From the NCBI RefSeq assembly GCF_037975245.1, contig NC_092561.1, positions 12,457,001 to 12,521,000 on the forward strand: a stretch of 64,000 nt of DNA, written 5' to 3'. The stretch is from Apostichopus japonicus. Taxonomy: Eukaryota > Echinodermata > Holothuroidea > Aspidochirotida > Stichopodidae. The position numbers were made by a program, and so were the translations under genes. The notes beneath the pieces were generated by a model that was not told the DNA's origin, did no database searches, and was given only the letters and a program-made list of their open reading frames with translations. How positions within the stretch are numbered: position 1 is the stretch's first letter; the number at the start of each line of letters is the position of its first letter. Shown piece by piece: positions 11,100 through 27,540 of this stretch.

Positions 11100-14000
11100 T
11101 CAATTGATCGGTACGGAACAATCGATCGGTCGGTAACGCCCTTTCGATTGATCGGTACCGCACAATCGATTGATTGGTACCGAACATGCGATTGATCGAT
11201 AACGCACATTCGATTGATCGGTACCGCACAATCCATCGATCGATAACGCACATTCGATTGATCGGTACCGTACATTCTTTTCATCGATAACGCACATTCG
11301 ATTGATCGGTAGCGCACATTCGAATAATCGATAATGCACATTCGTTCGTTTTACCGCACATTCGATTGATCGGTACGGCACAATCGATTGATCGGTACCG
11401 CATATTCGATTGATCGGTATCGGAAATTCGATTGATCGGTAACGCACATTCGATTGATCGGTACCGCACAATCGATCGGTCGGTACTGCACATTCGATAG
11501 ATCGGTACCGAACATTCGATTGATCGGTACCGCACAATCGATTGATTGGTACCGCACATTCGATTGATCGATAACGCACATTCGATTGATCGGTACCACA
11601 CATTCGATTGATCGGTACCGAACATTCGATTGATCGATAACGCACATTCGATTGATCGGTACCGTAAATTCGATTGATCGATAACGCACATTCGATTGAT
11701 CGGTACCGCACATTCTTTTCATCGATAACGCACTTTCGATTGATCGGTAGCGCACATTCGAATAATCGATAACGCACATTCGTTCGTTTTACCGCACATT
11801 CATTGATCGGTACCGCACATTCGATTAATCGATATCTCACAATCGATCGATCGGTACCGCCCATTCGATCGATCGGTACTGAACATTGGATTGATCGATA
11901 CCGCACATTCGATTGAGCTGTAACGCACATTCGATTGATTGGTACCGCACATTCGATTGATCGGTACCGTAAATTCGATTGATCGATAACGCACATTCGA
12001 TTGATCCATAACGCACATTCGATTGATCGGTACCGAACATTCGATTGATCGGTACCGCACAATCGATCGATCGGTACCGCACATTCGATTGATCGGTACC
12101 GGACATTCGATTGATCGGTACCGAACATTCGACGGATCGGTACCGCACATTCGATTAATCGATATCTCACAATCGATTGATAGGTACAGCAAGTTCGATT
12201 GATCGGTAGCGCACATTCGAATAATCGAAAACGCACATTCGTTCGTTTTACCGCACATTCAATTGATCGGTACGGAACAATCGATCGGTCGGTAACGCCC
12301 TTTCGATTGATCGGTACCGCACAATCGATTGATTGGTACTGAACATGCGATTGATCGATAACGCACATTCGATTGATCGGTACCGTACATTCTTTTCATC
12401 GATAACGCACATTCGATTGATCGGTAGCGCACATTCGAATAATCGATAACGCACATTCGTTCGTTTTACCGCACATTCGATTGATCGGTACGGCACAATC
12501 GATTGATCGGTACCGCATATTCGATTGATCGGTATCGGAAATTCGATTGATCGGTAACGCACATTCGATTGATCGGTACCGCACAATCGATCGATCGGTA
12601 CTGCACATTCGATAGATCGGTACCGAACATTCGATATGATCGGTACCGCACAATCGATTGATTGGTACCGCACATTCGATTGATCGATAACGCACATTCG
12701 ATTGATCGGTACCGCACATTCGATTGATCGATAACGCACATTCGATTGATCGGTACCGAACATTCGATTGATCGGTACCGCACAATCCATCGATCGGTAC
12801 CGCACATTCGATTGATCGGTACGGCACATTCGATTTATCGGTAACGCACATTTGATTGATCGGTACCGAACTTTCGATTGATCGATAACGCACATTCGAT
12901 TGATCGGTACCGCACAATCGATTGATCGGTAACGCACATTCCATTGATCGGTACCGCACATTCGATTGATCGGTACCGAACATTCGATTGATCGGTACCG
13001 CACAATCGATCGATCGGTACCGCACATTCGATTGATCGTTACCGGACATTCGTTTGATCGGTACCGAACATTCGACGGATCGGTCCGAACATTCGATTGA
13101 TCGGTACCGCACATTCGATTGATCAATAACGCACATTCGATTGATCGGTACCGAACATTCGATTGATCGGTACCTCACAATCGATTGATCGGTAACGCAC
13201 ATTCGATCGGTCGGTACCGCACATTCGATCGATCGGTACCGAACATTCGATTGATCGGTACCGCACAATCGATTGATCGATTACGCACATTCGATTGATC
13301 GGTACCGCACATTCGATTGATCGGTACCGCACATTCGATTAATCGATATCTCACAATCGATCCATCGGTACCGCACATTCGATCGATCGGTACCGCACAT
13401 TCGATTGATCGGTACCGCACATGCGATGGATCGGTAGCGCACATTCGAATAATCGATAACGCACATTCGTTCGTTTTACCGCACATTCGATTGATCGGTA
13501 CGGCACAATCGATTGATCGGCACCGCACATTCGATTGATCGGTACCGTAAATTCGATTGATCGATAACGCACATTCGATTGATCGGTACTGCACAATCGA
13601 TCGGTCGGTACCGCACATTCGATAGATCGGTACCGAACATTCGATTGATCGGTACCGCACAATCGATTGATTGGTACCGAACATTCGATTGATCGGTAAC
13701 GCACATTCCATTGATCGGTATCGCACATTCGATTGATCGATAACGCACATTCGATTGATCGGTACCGAACATTCGATTGATCGGTACCGCACAATCCATC
13801 GATCGGTACCGCACATTCGATTGATCGGTACGGCACATTCGATTGATCGGTAACGCACATTCGATTGATCGGTACCGAACTTTCGATTGATCGATAACGC
13901 ACATTCGATTGATCGGTACCGAACATTCGATTGATCGGTACCGCACAATCGATCGATCGGTAACGCACATTCGATTGATCGGTACCGCACATTCGATTGA

Positions 14001-14737
14001 TCGGTACCGAACATTCGATTGATCGGTACCGCACAATCGATCGATCGGTACCGCACATTCGATTGATCGGTACCGGACATTCGTTTGATCGGTACCGAAC
14101 ATTCGACGGATCGGTCCGAACATTCGATTGATCGGTACCGCACATTCGATTGATCGATAACGCACATTCGATTGATCGGTACCGAACATTCGATTGATTG
14201 GTACCGCACATTCGATAGTTCGGTAACGCACATTCGATTGATCGGTCCGCACAATCGATCGATCGGTACCGCACATTCGATATGAACGGTACCGAACATT
14301 CGATTGATTAGTACCGCACAATCGATCGATCGGTATCGCACATTCGATTGATCGGTACCGCACATTCGATTGATCGGTACCACACTTTCGATCGATCGGT
14401 ACCGCCCATTCGATCGATCGGTACTGAACATTGGATTGATCGGTACCGCACATTCGATTGATCGATAACGCACATTCGATTGATCCATAACGCACATTCG
14501 ATTGATCGGTACCGAACATTCGATTGATCGGTACCGCACAATCGATCGATCGGTACCGCACATTCGATTGATCGGTACCGGACATTCGATTGATCGGTAC
14601 CGAACATTCGACGGATCGGTACCGCACATTCGATTAATCGATATCTCACAATCGATTGATAGGTACAGCAAGTTCGATTGATCGGTAGCGCACATTCGAA
14701 TAATCGAAAACGAACATTCGTTCGTTTTACCGCACAT
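11100..14737. repeat. 3.6-kb-class higher-order repeat, copy a of unit 1 (3,638 bp)
   Basis: Its sequence of variant monomers recurs at +3,638 (14738 onward). Markers are GATTGAGCTGTAACG, GATTGATCCATAACG, the ACATTCTTTTCATCGATAACG spacer and clusters of the 20-bp CGTTCGTTTTACCG monomer. The boundaries were set at a convenient homologous point (a 20-bp short monomer), so the phase is arbitrary. Confidence 0.8.
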
Positions 14738-17700
14738 TCAATTGATCGGTACGGAACAATCGATCGGTCGGTAACGCCCTTTCGATTGATCGGTACCGCA
14801 CAATCGATTGATTGGTACCGAACATGCGATTGATCGATAACGCACATTCGATTGATCGGTACCGCACAATCCATCGATCGATAACGCACATTCGATTGAT
14901 CGGTACCGTACATTCTTTTCATCGATAACGCACATTCGATTGATCGGTAGCGCACATTCGAATAATCGATAACGCACATTCGTTCGTTTTACCGCACATT
15001 CGATTGATCGGTACGGCACAATCGATTGATCGGTACCGCATATTCGATTGATCGGTATCGGAAATTCGATTGATCGGTAACGCACATTCGATTGATCGGT
15101 ACCGCACAATCGATCGGTCGGTACTGCACATTCGATAGATCGGTACCGAACATTCGATTGATCGGTACCGCACAATCGATTGATTGGTACCGCACATTCG
15201 ATTGATCGATAACGCACATTCGATTGATCGGTACCACACATTCGATTGATCGGTACCGAACATTCGATTGATCGATAACGCACATTCGATTGATCGGTAC
15301 CGTAAATTCGATTGATCGATAACGCACATTCGATTGATCGGTACCGCACATTCTTTTCATCGATAACGAACTTTCGATTGATCGGTAGCGCACATTCGAA
15401 TAATCGATAACGCACATTCGTTCGTTTTACCGCACATTCATTGATCGGTACCGCACATTCGATTAATCGATATCTCACAATCGATCGATCGGTACCGCCC
15501 ATTCGATCGATCGGTACTGAACATTGGATTGATCGATACCGCACATTCGATTGAGCTGTAACGCACATTCGATTGATTGGTACCGCACATTCGATTGATC
15601 GGTACCGTAAATTCGATTGATCGATAACGCACATTCGATTGATCCATAACGCACATTCGATTGATCGGTACCGAACATTCGATTGATCGGTACCGCACAA
15701 TCGATCGATCGGTACCGCACATTCGATTGATCGGTACCGGACATTCGATTGATCGGTACCGAACATTCGACGGATCGGTACCGCACATTCGATTAATCGA
15801 TATCTCACAATCGATTGATAGGTACAGCAAGTTCGATTGATCGGTAGCGCACATTCGAATAATCGAAAACGCACATTCGTTCGTTTTACCGCACATTCAA
15901 TTGATCGGTACGGAACAATCGATCGGTCGGTAACGCCCTTTCGATTGATCGGTACCGCACAATCGATTGATTGGTACCGAACATGCGATTGATCGATAAC
16001 GCACATTCGATTGATCGGTACCGTACATTCTTTTCATCGATAACGCACATTCGATTGATCGGTAGCGCACATTCGAATAATCGATAACGCACATTCGTTC
16101 GTTTTACCGCACATTCGATTGATCGGTACGGCACAATCGATTGATCGGTACCGCATATTCGATTGATCGGTATCGGAAATTCGATTGATCGGTAACGGAC
16201 ATTCGATTGATCGGTACCGCACAATCGATCGATCGGTACTGCACATTCGATAGATCGGTACCGAACATTCGATTGATCGGTACCGCACAATCGATTGATT
16301 GGTACCGCACATTCGATTGATCGATAACGCACATTCGATTGATCGGTACCGCACATTCGATTGATCGATAACGCACATTCGATTGATCGGTACCGAACAT
16401 TCGATTGATCGGTACCGCACAATCCATCGATCGGTACCGCACATTCGATTGATCGGTACGGCACATTCGATTTATCGGTAACGCACATTTGATTGATCGG
16501 TACCGAACTTTCGATTAATCGATAACGCACATTCGATTGATCGGTACCGCACATTCTTTTCATCGATAACGAACTTTCGATTGATCGGTAGCGCACATTC
16601 GAATAATCGATAACGCACATTCGTTCGTTTTACCGCACATTCATTGATCGGTACCGCACATTCGATTAATCGATATCTCACAATCGATCGATCGGTACCG
16701 CCCATTCGATCGATCGGTACTGAACATTGGATTGATCGATACCGCACATTCGATTGAGCTGTAACGCACATTCGATTGATTGGTACCGCACATTCGATTG
16801 ATCGGTACCGTAAATTCGATTGATCGATAACGCACATTCGATTGATCCATAACGCACATTCGATTGATCGGTACCGAACATTCGATTGATCGGTACCGCA
16901 CAATCGATCGATCGGTACCGCACATTCGATTGATCGGTACCGGACATTCGATTGATCGGTACCGAACATTCGACGGATCGGTACCGCACATTCGATTAAT
17001 CGATATCTCACAATCGATTGATAGGTACAGCAAGTTCGATTGATCGGTAGCGCACATTCGAATAATCGAAAACGCACATTCGTTCGTTTTACCGCACATT
17101 CAATTGATCGGTACGGAACAATCGATCGGTCGGTAACGCCCTTTCGATTGATCGGTACCGCACAATCGATTGATTGGTACCGAACATGCGATTGATCGAT
17201 AACGCACATTCGATTGATCGGTACCGTACATTCTTTTCATCGATAACGCACATTCGATTGATCGGTAGCGCACATTCGAATAATCGATAACGCACATTCG
17301 TTCGTTTTACCGCACATTCGATTGATCGGTACGGCACAATCGATTGATCGGTACCGCATATTCGATTGATCGGTATCGGAAATTCGATTGATCGGTAACG
17401 CACATTCGATTGATCGGTACCGCACAATCGATCGATCGGTACTGCACATTCGATAGATCGGTACCGAACATTCGATTGATCGGTACCGCACAATCGATTG
17501 ATTGGTACCGCACATTCGATTGATCGATAACGCACATTCGATTGATCGGTACCGCACATTCGATTGATCGATAACGCACATTCGATTGATCGGTACCGAA
17601 CATTCGATTGATCGGTACCGCACAATCCATCGATCGGTACCGCACATTCGATTGATCGGTACGGCACATTCGATTTATCGGTAACGCACATTTGATTGAT

Positions 17701-19577
17701 CGGTACCGAACTTTCGATTAATCGATAACGCACATTCGATTGATCGGTACCGCACAATCGATTGATCGGTAACGCACATTCCATTGATCGGTACCGCACA
17801 TTCGATTGATCGGTACCGAACATTCGATTGATCGGTACCGCACAATCGATCGATCGGTACCGCACATTCGATTGATCGTTACCGGACATTCGTTTGATCG
17901 GTACCGAACATTCGACGGATCGGTCCGAACATTCGATTGATCGGTACCGCACATTCGATTGATCAATAACGCACATTCGATTGATCGGTACCGAACATTC
18001 GATTGATCGGTACCTCACAATCGATTGATCGGTAACGCACATTCGATCGGTCGGTACCGCACATTCGATCGATCGGTACCGAACATTCGATTGATCGGTA
18101 CCGCACAATCGATTGATCGATTACGCACATTCGATTGATCGGTACCGCACATTCGATTGATCGGTACCGCACATTCGATTAATCGATATCTCACAATCGA
18201 TCCATCGGTACCGCACATTCGATCGATCGGTACCGCACATTCGATTGATCGGTACCGCACATGCGATGGATCGGTAGCGCACATTCGAATAATCGATAAC
18301 GCACATTCGTTCGTTTTACCGCACATTCGATTGATCGGTACGGCACAATCGATTGATCGGCACCGCACATTCGATTGATCGGTACCGTAAATTCGATTGA
18401 TCGATAACGCACATTCGATTGATCGGTACTGCACAATCGATCGGTCGGTACCGCACATTCGATAGATCGGTACCGAACATTCGATTGATCGGTACCGCAC
18501 AATCGATTGATTGGTACCGAACATTCGATTGATCGGTAACGCACATTCCATTGATCGGTATCGCACATTCGATTGATCGATAACGCACATTCGATTGATC
18601 GGTACCGAACATTCGATTGATCGGTACCGCACAATCCATCGATCGGTACCGCACATTCGATTGATCGGTACGGCACATTCGATTGATCGGTAACGCACAT
18701 TCGATTGATCGGTACCGAACTTTCGATTGATCGATAACGCACATTCGATTGATCGGTACCGAACATTCGATTGATCGGTACCGCACAATCGATCGATCGG
18801 TAACGCACATTCGATTGATCGGTACCGCACATTCGATTGATCGGTACCGAACATTCGATTGATCGGTACCGCACAATCGATCGATCGGTACCGCACATTC
18901 GATTGATCGGTACCGGACATTCGTTTGATCGGTACCGAACATTCGACGGATCGGTCCGAACATTCGATTGATCGGTACCGCACATTCGATTGATCGATAA
19001 CGCACATTCGATTGATCGGTACCGAACATTCGATTGATTGGTACCGCACATTCGATAGTTCGGTAACGCACATTCGATTGATCGGTCCGCACAATCGATC
19101 GATCGGTACCGCACATTCGATATGAACGGTACCGAACATTCGATTGATTAGTACCGCACAATCGATCGATCGGTATCGCACATTCGATTGATCGGTACCG
19201 CACATTCGATTGATCGGTACCACACTTTCGATCGATCGGTACCGCCCATTCGATCGATCGGTACTGAACATTGGATTGATCGGTACCGCACATTCGATTG
19301 ATCGATAACGCACATTCGATTGATCCATAACGCACATTCGATTGATCGGTACCGAACATTCGATTGATCGGTACCGCACAATCGATCGATCGGTACCGCA
19401 CATTCGATTGATCGGTACCGGACATTCGATTGATCGGTACCGAACATTCGACGGATCGGTACCGCACATTCGATTAATCGATATCTCACAATCGATTGAT
19501 AGGTACAGCAAGTTCGATTGATCGGTAGCGCACATTCGAATAATCGAAAACGAACATTCGTTCGTTTTACCGCACAT
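14738..19577. repeat. 3.6-kb-class higher-order repeat, copy b of unit 1 (4,840 bp)
   Basis: This is homologous to copy a but longer because of an internal 1,203-bp tandem duplication (15438-16640 and 16641-17843). Sequences around 13.1-14.7 kb match 18.0-19.6 kb at an offset of exactly 4,840 bp, which is 220 monomer lengths. Left of about 12.6 kb the offset is 4,841, which shows a one-base indel. Confidence 0.8.
15438..17843. repeat. 1,203-bp tandem duplication within copy b of unit 1
   Basis: 15438-16640 and 16641-17843 carry the same succession of monomer variants (for example GATTGAGCTGTAACG at about 15550 and 16753). The junction sequence is not unusual. The same duplication is present in unit 2 (38246-40651), so it is older than the giant duplication. 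Confidence 0.8.
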
Positions 19578-22500
19578 TCAATTGATCGGTACGGAACAAT
19601 CGATCGGTCGGTAACGCCCTTTCGATTGATCGGTACCGCACAATCGATTGATTGGTACCGAACATGCGATTGATCGATAACGCACATTCGATTGATCGGT
19701 ACCGCACAATCCATCGATCGATAACGCACATTCGATTGATCGGTACCGTACATTCTTTTCATCGATAACGCACATTCGATTGATCGGTAGCGCACATTCG
19801 AATAATCGATAACGCACATTCGTTCGTTTTACCGCACATTCGATTGATTGGTACGGCACAATCGATTGATCGGTACCGCATATTCGATTGATCGGTATCG
19901 GAAATTCGATTGATCGGTAACGCACATTCGATTGATCGGTACCGCACAATCGATCGGTCGGTACTGCACATTCGATAGATCGGTACCGAACATTCGATTG
20001 ATCGGTACCGCACAATCGATTGATTGGTACCGCACATTCGATTGATCGATAACGCACATTCGATTGATCGGTACCACACATTCGATTGATCGGTACCGAA
20101 CATTCGATTGATCGATAACGCACATTCGATTGATCGGTACCGTAAATTCGATTGATCGATAACGCACATTCGATTGATCGGTACCGCACATTCTTTTCAT
20201 CGATAACGCACTTTCGATTGATCGGTAGCGCACATTCGAATAATCGATAACGCACATTCGTTCGTTTTACCGCACATTCGATTGATCGGGACGGCACAAT
20301 CGATTGATCGGTACCGCATATTCGATTGATCGGTATCGGAAATTCGATTGATCGGTAACGCACATTCGATTGATCGGTACCGCACAATCGATCGGTCGGT
20401 ACTGCACATTCGATAGATCGGTACCGAACATTCGATTGATCGGTACCGCACAATCGATTGATTGGTACCGCACATTCGATTGATCGATAACGCACATTCG
20501 ATTGATCGGTACCACACATTCGATTGATCGGTACCGAACATTCGATTGATCGATAACGCACATTCGATTGATCGGTACCGTAAATTCGATTGATCGATAA
20601 CGCACATTCGATTGATCGGTACCGCACATTCTTTTCATCGATAACGCACTTTCGATTGATCGGTAGCGCACATTCGAATAATCGATAACGCACATTCGTT
20701 CGTTTTACCGCACATTCATTGATCGGTACCGCACATTCGATTAATCGATATCTCACAATCGATCGATCGGTACCGCCCATTCGATCGATCGGTACTGAAC
20801 ATTGGATTGATCGATACCGCACATTCGATTGAGCTGTAACGCACATTCGATTGATTGGTACCGCACATTCGATTGATCGGTATCGTAAATTCGATTGATC
20901 GATAACGCACATTCGATTGATCCATAACGCACATTCGATTGATCGGTACCGAACATTCGATTGATCGGTACCGCACAATCGATCGATCGGTACCGCACAT
21001 TCGATTGATCGGTACCGGACATTCGATTGATCGGTACCGAACATTCGACGGATCGGTACCGCACATTCGATTAATCGATATCTCACAATCGATTGATAGG
21101 TACAGCAAGTTCGATTGATCGGTAGCGCACATTCGAATAATCGAAAACGCACATTCGTTCGTTTTACCGCACATTCAATTGATCGGTACGGAACAATCGA
21201 TCGGTCGGTAACGCCCTTTCGATTGATCGGTACCGCACAATCGATTGATTGGTACCGAACATGCGATTGATCGATAACGCACATTCGATTGATCGGTACC
21301 GTACATTCTTTTCATCGATAACGCACATTCGATTGATCGGTAGCGCACATTCGAATAATCGATAACGCACATTCGTTCGTTTTACCGCACATTCGATTGA
21401 TCGGTACGGCACAATCGATTGATCGGTACCGCATATTCGATTGATCGGTATCGGAAATTCGATTGATCGGTAACGCACATTCGATTGATCGGTACCGCAC
21501 AATCGATCGATCGGTACTGCACATTCGATAGATCGGTACCGAACATTCGATTGATCGGTACCGCACAATCGATTGATTGGTACCGCACATTCGATTGATC
21601 GATAACGCACATTCGATTGATCGGTACCGCACATTCGATTGATCGATAACGCACATTCGATTGATCGGTACCGAACATTCGATTGATCGGTACCGCACAA
21701 TCCATCGATCGGTACCGCACATTCGATTGATCGGTACGGCACATTCGATTTATCGGTAACGCACATTTGATTGATCGGTACCGAACTTTCGATTAATCGA
21801 TAACGCACATTCGATTGATCGGTACCGCACAATCGATTGATCGGTAACGCACATTCCATTGATCGGTACCGCACATTCGATTGATCGGTACCGAACATTC
21901 GATTGATCGGTACCGCACAATCGATCGATCGGTACCGCACATTCGATTGATCGTTACCGGACATTCGTTTGATCGGTACCGAACATTCGACGGATCGGTC
22001 CGAACATTCGATTGATCGGTACCGCACATTCGATTGATCAATAACGCACATTCGATTGATCGGTACCGAACATTCGATTGATCGGTACCTCACAATCGAT
22101 TGATCGGTAACGCACATTCGATCGGTCGGTACCGCACATTCGATCGATCGGTACCGAACATTCGATTGATCGGTACCGCACAATCGATTGATCGATTACG
22201 CACATTCGATTGATCGGTACCGCACATTCGATTGATCGGTACCGCACATTCGATTAATCGATATCTCACAATCGATCCATCGGTACCGCACATTCGATCG
22301 ATCGGTACCGCACATTCGATTGATCGGTACCGCACATGCGATGGATCGGTAGCGCACATTCGAATAATCGATAACGCACATTCGTTCGTTTTACCGCACA
22401 TTCGATTGATCGGTACGGCACAATCGATTGATCGGCACCGCACATTCGATTGATCGGTACCGTAAATTCGATTGATCGATAACGCACATTCGATTGATCG
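19578..22500. repeat. 3.6-kb-class higher-order repeat, copy c of unit 1 (partial)
   Basis: This matches copy b from its start at an offset of 4,840, then carries its own 438-bp tandem duplication (19829-20704). It follows copy b's right part at an offset of 4,075 until about 22.5 kb, where similarity to copies a and b stops and a less ordered part of the unit begins. Confidence 0.75.
19829..20704. repeat. 438-bp tandem duplication in copy c of unit 1
   Basis: 19829-20266 and 20267-20704 match at an offset of 438 bp, with differences such as GATTGATTGGTACGG versus GATTGATCGGGACGG near their left ends. It is also present in unit 2 at 42637-43512. Confidence 0.8.
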
Positions 22501-25500
22501 GTACCGAACATTCGATTGATTGGTACCGCACATTCGATAGATCGGTAACGCACATTCGATTGATCGGTACCGCACAATCGATCGATCGGTACCGCACATT
22601 CGATATGATCGGTACCGAACATTCGATTAATTAGTACCGCACAATCGATCGATCGGTATCGCACATTCGATTGATCGGTACCGCACATTCGATTGTTCGG
22701 TACCACAGATTCGATTGATCGGTACCGAACATTCGATTGATCGATAACGCACATTCGATTGATCGGTACCGCACATTCTTTTCATCGATAACGCACATTC
22801 GATTGATCGGTAGCGCACATTCGAATAATCGATAACGCACATTCGTTCGTTTTAACGCACATTCGATTGAACAGTACGGCACAATCGATTGATCGATAAC
22901 GTACATTCGATTGATCGATAACGCACATTCGATTGATCGGTACCGCACATTCGATTGATCGATAACGCACATTCGATTGATCGGTACCGGACATCGATTG
23001 ATCGGTACCGCACATTCGATTGATCGATATCTCACAATCGATCGATCGGTACCGCACATAGATTGATCGGTACCGCACATGCGATGGATCGGTAGCGCAC
23101 ATTCGAATAATCGATAACGCACATTCGTTCGTTTTACCGCACATTCGATTGATCGGTACGGCACAATCAATTGATTGGTACCGCACATTCGATTGATCAG
23201 TACCGTAAATTCGATTGATCGATAACGCACATTCGATTGATCGGTACTGAACATTCGATCGATCGGTACCGCACATTCGATTGATCGGTACCGCACATTC
23301 GATGTGATCGGTACCGAACATTCGATTGATTAGTACCGCACAATCAATCGATCGGTGTCGCACAATCGATTGATCGGTTCCGCACATTCTATTGATCGGT
23401 ACCACACATTCGATTGATCGGTACCGAACATTCGATTGATCGATAACGCACATTCGATTGATCGGTAGCGCACATTCAAATAATCGATAACGCACATTCG
23501 TTCGTTTTACCGCACATTCGATTGATCGATCCCGCACATTCGATTGATCGGTACCGCACATTCGATCGATCGGTACTGCACATTCGATTGATCGATACCG
23601 CACATTCGATTGAGCTGTAACGCACACTCGATTGATTGGTACCGCACATTCGATAGATCGGTAACGCACATTCGATTGATCGGTACCGCACAATCGATCG
23701 ATCGGTACGGCACATTCGATATGATCGGTACCGAACATTCGATTGAATAGTACCGCACAATCGATCGATCGGTATCGCACATCCGATTGATCGGTACCGC
23801 ACATTCGATTGATCGGTACCACACTTTCGATTGATCGGTACCGAACATTCGATTGATCGATAACGCACATTCGATTGATCGGTACCGTAAATTCGATTGA
23901 TCGATAACGCACATTCGATTGATCGGTACCGCACATTCTTTTCATCGATAACGCACATTCGATTGATCGGTAGCGCACATTCAAATAATCGATAACGCAC
24001 ATTCGTTCGTTTTACCGCACATTCATTGATCGGTACCGGACATTCGATTGATCGTTACCGCACATTCGATTAATCGATATCTCACAATCGATCGATCGGT
24101 ACCGCACATTCGATCGATCGGTACTGCACATTCGATTGATCGATACCGCACATTCGATTGAGCTGTAACGCACATTCGATTGATTGGTACCGCACATTCG
24201 ATTGATCGGTACCGTAAATTCGATTGATCGATAACGCACATTCGATTGATCCATAACGCACATTCGATTGATCGGTACCGAACATTCGATTGATCGGTAC
24301 CGCACAATCGATCGATCGGTACCGCACATTCGATTGATCGGTACCGGACATTCGATTGATCGGTACCGAACATTCGATCGATCGGTACCGCACAATCCAT
24401 CGATCGATAACGCACATTCGATTGATCGGTACCGCACATTCTTTTCATCGATAACGCACATTCGATTGATCGGTAGCGCACATTAAAATAATCGATAACG
24501 CACATTCGTTCGTTTTACCGGACATTCGATTGATCGCTACAGCACAATCGATTGATCGGTACCGCACATTCGATTGATCGGTATCGGAAATTCGATTGAT
24601 CGGTAACGCACATTCGATTGATCGGTACCGCACAATCGATCGGTCGGTACCGCACATTCGATTGATCGGTACCGAACATTCGATTGATCGGTACCGCACA
24701 ATCGATTGATCGATTACGCACATTCGATTGATCGGTACCGCACATTCGATTGATCGATAACGCACATTCGATTCATCGGTACCGGACATTCGATTGATCG
24801 GTACCGCACATTCGATTAATCGATAACGCACATTCGTTCGTTTTACCGGACATTCGATCGATCGGTACCGCACATTCGATTGATCGGTACCGCACATGCG
24901 ATAGATCGATAGCGCACATTCGAATAATCGATAACGCACATTCGCTAGTTTTACCGCACATTCGATTGATCGGTACGGCACAATCGATTGATCGGTACCG
25001 TAAATTCGATTGATTAGTACCGCACAATCGATCGATCGGTATCGCACAATCGATTGATCGGTACCGCACATTCTATTGATCGGTACCACACATTCGATTG
25101 ATCGGTACCGAACATTCGATTGATCGATAACGCACATTCGATTGATCGGAAGCGCACATTCGAATAATCGATAACGCACATTCGTTCGTTTTACCGCACA
25201 TTCGATTGATCGATCCCGCACATTCGATTGAGCTGTAACGCACATTCGATTGATAGGTACCGCACATTCGATTGATCGGTACCGTACATGCGATTGATCG
25301 GTACCGCACATTCGATTGATCGATACCGCATATTCGATTGATCGATACCAAACATTCGATCGATCGGTACCGCACATTCGTCCGATCGGTACCGCACATT
25401 CGATATGATCGGTACCGAACATTCGATTAATTAGTACCGCACATTCGATCGATCGGTATCGCACATTCGATTGATCGGTACCGCACATTCGATTGATCGG

Positions 25501-27540
25501 TACCACAGATTCGATTGATCGGTACCGAACATTCGATTGATCGGTACCGAACATTCGATTGATCGGTACCGTAAATTCGATTGATCGATAACGCACATTC
25601 GATTGATCGGTAGCGCACATTCGAATAATCGATAACGCACATTCGTTCGTTTTACCGCTCATTCGATTGAACGGTACGGCACAATCGATTGATCGATAAC
25701 GCACATTCGATTGATCGGTACCGGACATTCGATTGATCGGTACCGCACATTCGATTAATCGATATCTCACAATCGATCGATCGGTACCGCACATTCGATT
25801 GATCGGTACCGCACATGCGATGGATCGGTAGCGCACATTCGAATAATCGATAACGCACATTCGTTCGTATTACCGCACATTCGATTGATCGGTACGGCAC
25901 ATTCAATTGATCGGTACCGCACATTCGATTGATCGGTACCGCACATTCGATTGATCGATAACGCACATTCGATTGATAGGTACCGAACATTCGATTGATT
26001 GGTACCGCACATTCGATAGTTCGATAACGCACATTCGATTGATCGGTACCGCACAATCGATCTATCGGTACCGCACATTCGATATGATCGGTACCGAACA
26101 TTCGATTGATTAGTACCGCACAATCGATCGATCGGTATCGCACATTCGCTTGATCGGTACCGCACATTCGATTGATCGGTACCACACTTTCGATTGATCG
26201 GTACCGAACATTTAATTGATCAATAACGCACATTCGATTGATCGGTACCGTAAATTCGATTGATCGATAACGCACATTTGATTGATCGGTACCGCACATT
26301 CGATTGATCGATAACGCACATTCGATATGATCGGTACCGAACATTCGATTGATTAGTACCGCACAATCGATTGATCGGTTCCGCACATTCTATTGATCGG
26401 TACCACACATTCTATTGATCGGTACCGAACATTCGATTGATCGATAACGCACATTCGATTGATCGGTAGCGCACATTCGAATAATCGATAACGCACATTC
26501 GTTCGTTTTACCGCACATTCGATTGATCGGTACGGCACAATCGATTGATCGGTACCGCATATTCGATTGATCGGTATCGGAAATTCGATTGATCGATAAC
26601 GCACATTCGATCGATCGGTACCGCACATTCGATATGATCGGTACCGAACATTCGATTAATTAGTACCGCACAATCGATCGATCGGTATCGCACATTCGAT
26701 TGATCGGTACCGCACATTCGATTGATCGGTACCACAGATTCGATTGATCGGTACCGAACATTCGATTGATCGATAACGCACATTCGATTGATCGGTACCG
26801 TAAATTCGATTGATCGATAACGCACATTCGATTGATCGGTAGCGCACATTCGAATAATCGATAACGCACATTCGTTCGTTTTACTGCACATTCGATTGAA
26901 CGGTACGGCACAATCGATTGATCGATAACGCACATTCGATCGATCGGTACCGGACATTCGATTGATCGGTACCGCACATTCGATTAATCGATATCTCACA
27001 ATCGATCGATCGGTACCGCACATTCGATCGATCGGTACCGCACATTCGATTGATCGGTACCGCACATGCGATGGATCGGTAGCGCACATTCGAATAATCG
27101 ATAACGCACATTCGTTCGTTTTACCGCACATTCGATTGATCGGTACGGCACATTCAATTGATCGGTACCGCACATTCGATTGATCGGTACCGTAAATTCG
27201 ATTGATCGGTTCCGCACATTCTATTGATCGGTACCACACATTCGATTGATCGGTACCGAACATTCGATTGATCGATAACGCACATTCGATTGATCGGTAG
27301 CGCACATTCGAATAATCGATAACGCACATTCGTTCGTTTTACCGCACATTCGATTGATCGATCCCGCACATTCGATTGATCGGTACCGCACATTCGATCG
27401 ATCGGTACTGCACATTCGATTGATCGATACCGCACATTCGATTGGGCTGTAACGCACACTCGATTGATTGGTACCGCACATTCGATAGATCGGTACCGCA
27501 CATTCGTTTGATCGGTACCGCACATTCAATTGATCGGTAC
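22501..27540. repeat. Unit 1 satellite without clear higher-order period
   Basis: This stretch has the same 22-bp monomer family but no long internal repeat that I could follow. It is rich in 23-bp monomers containing CGATATGATCGG, in GATTAGTACCG monomers (which carry minus-strand stops) and in the 20-bp CGTTCGTTTTACCG monomer. Its homologue in unit 2 is 45309-50348. Confidence 0.7.
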
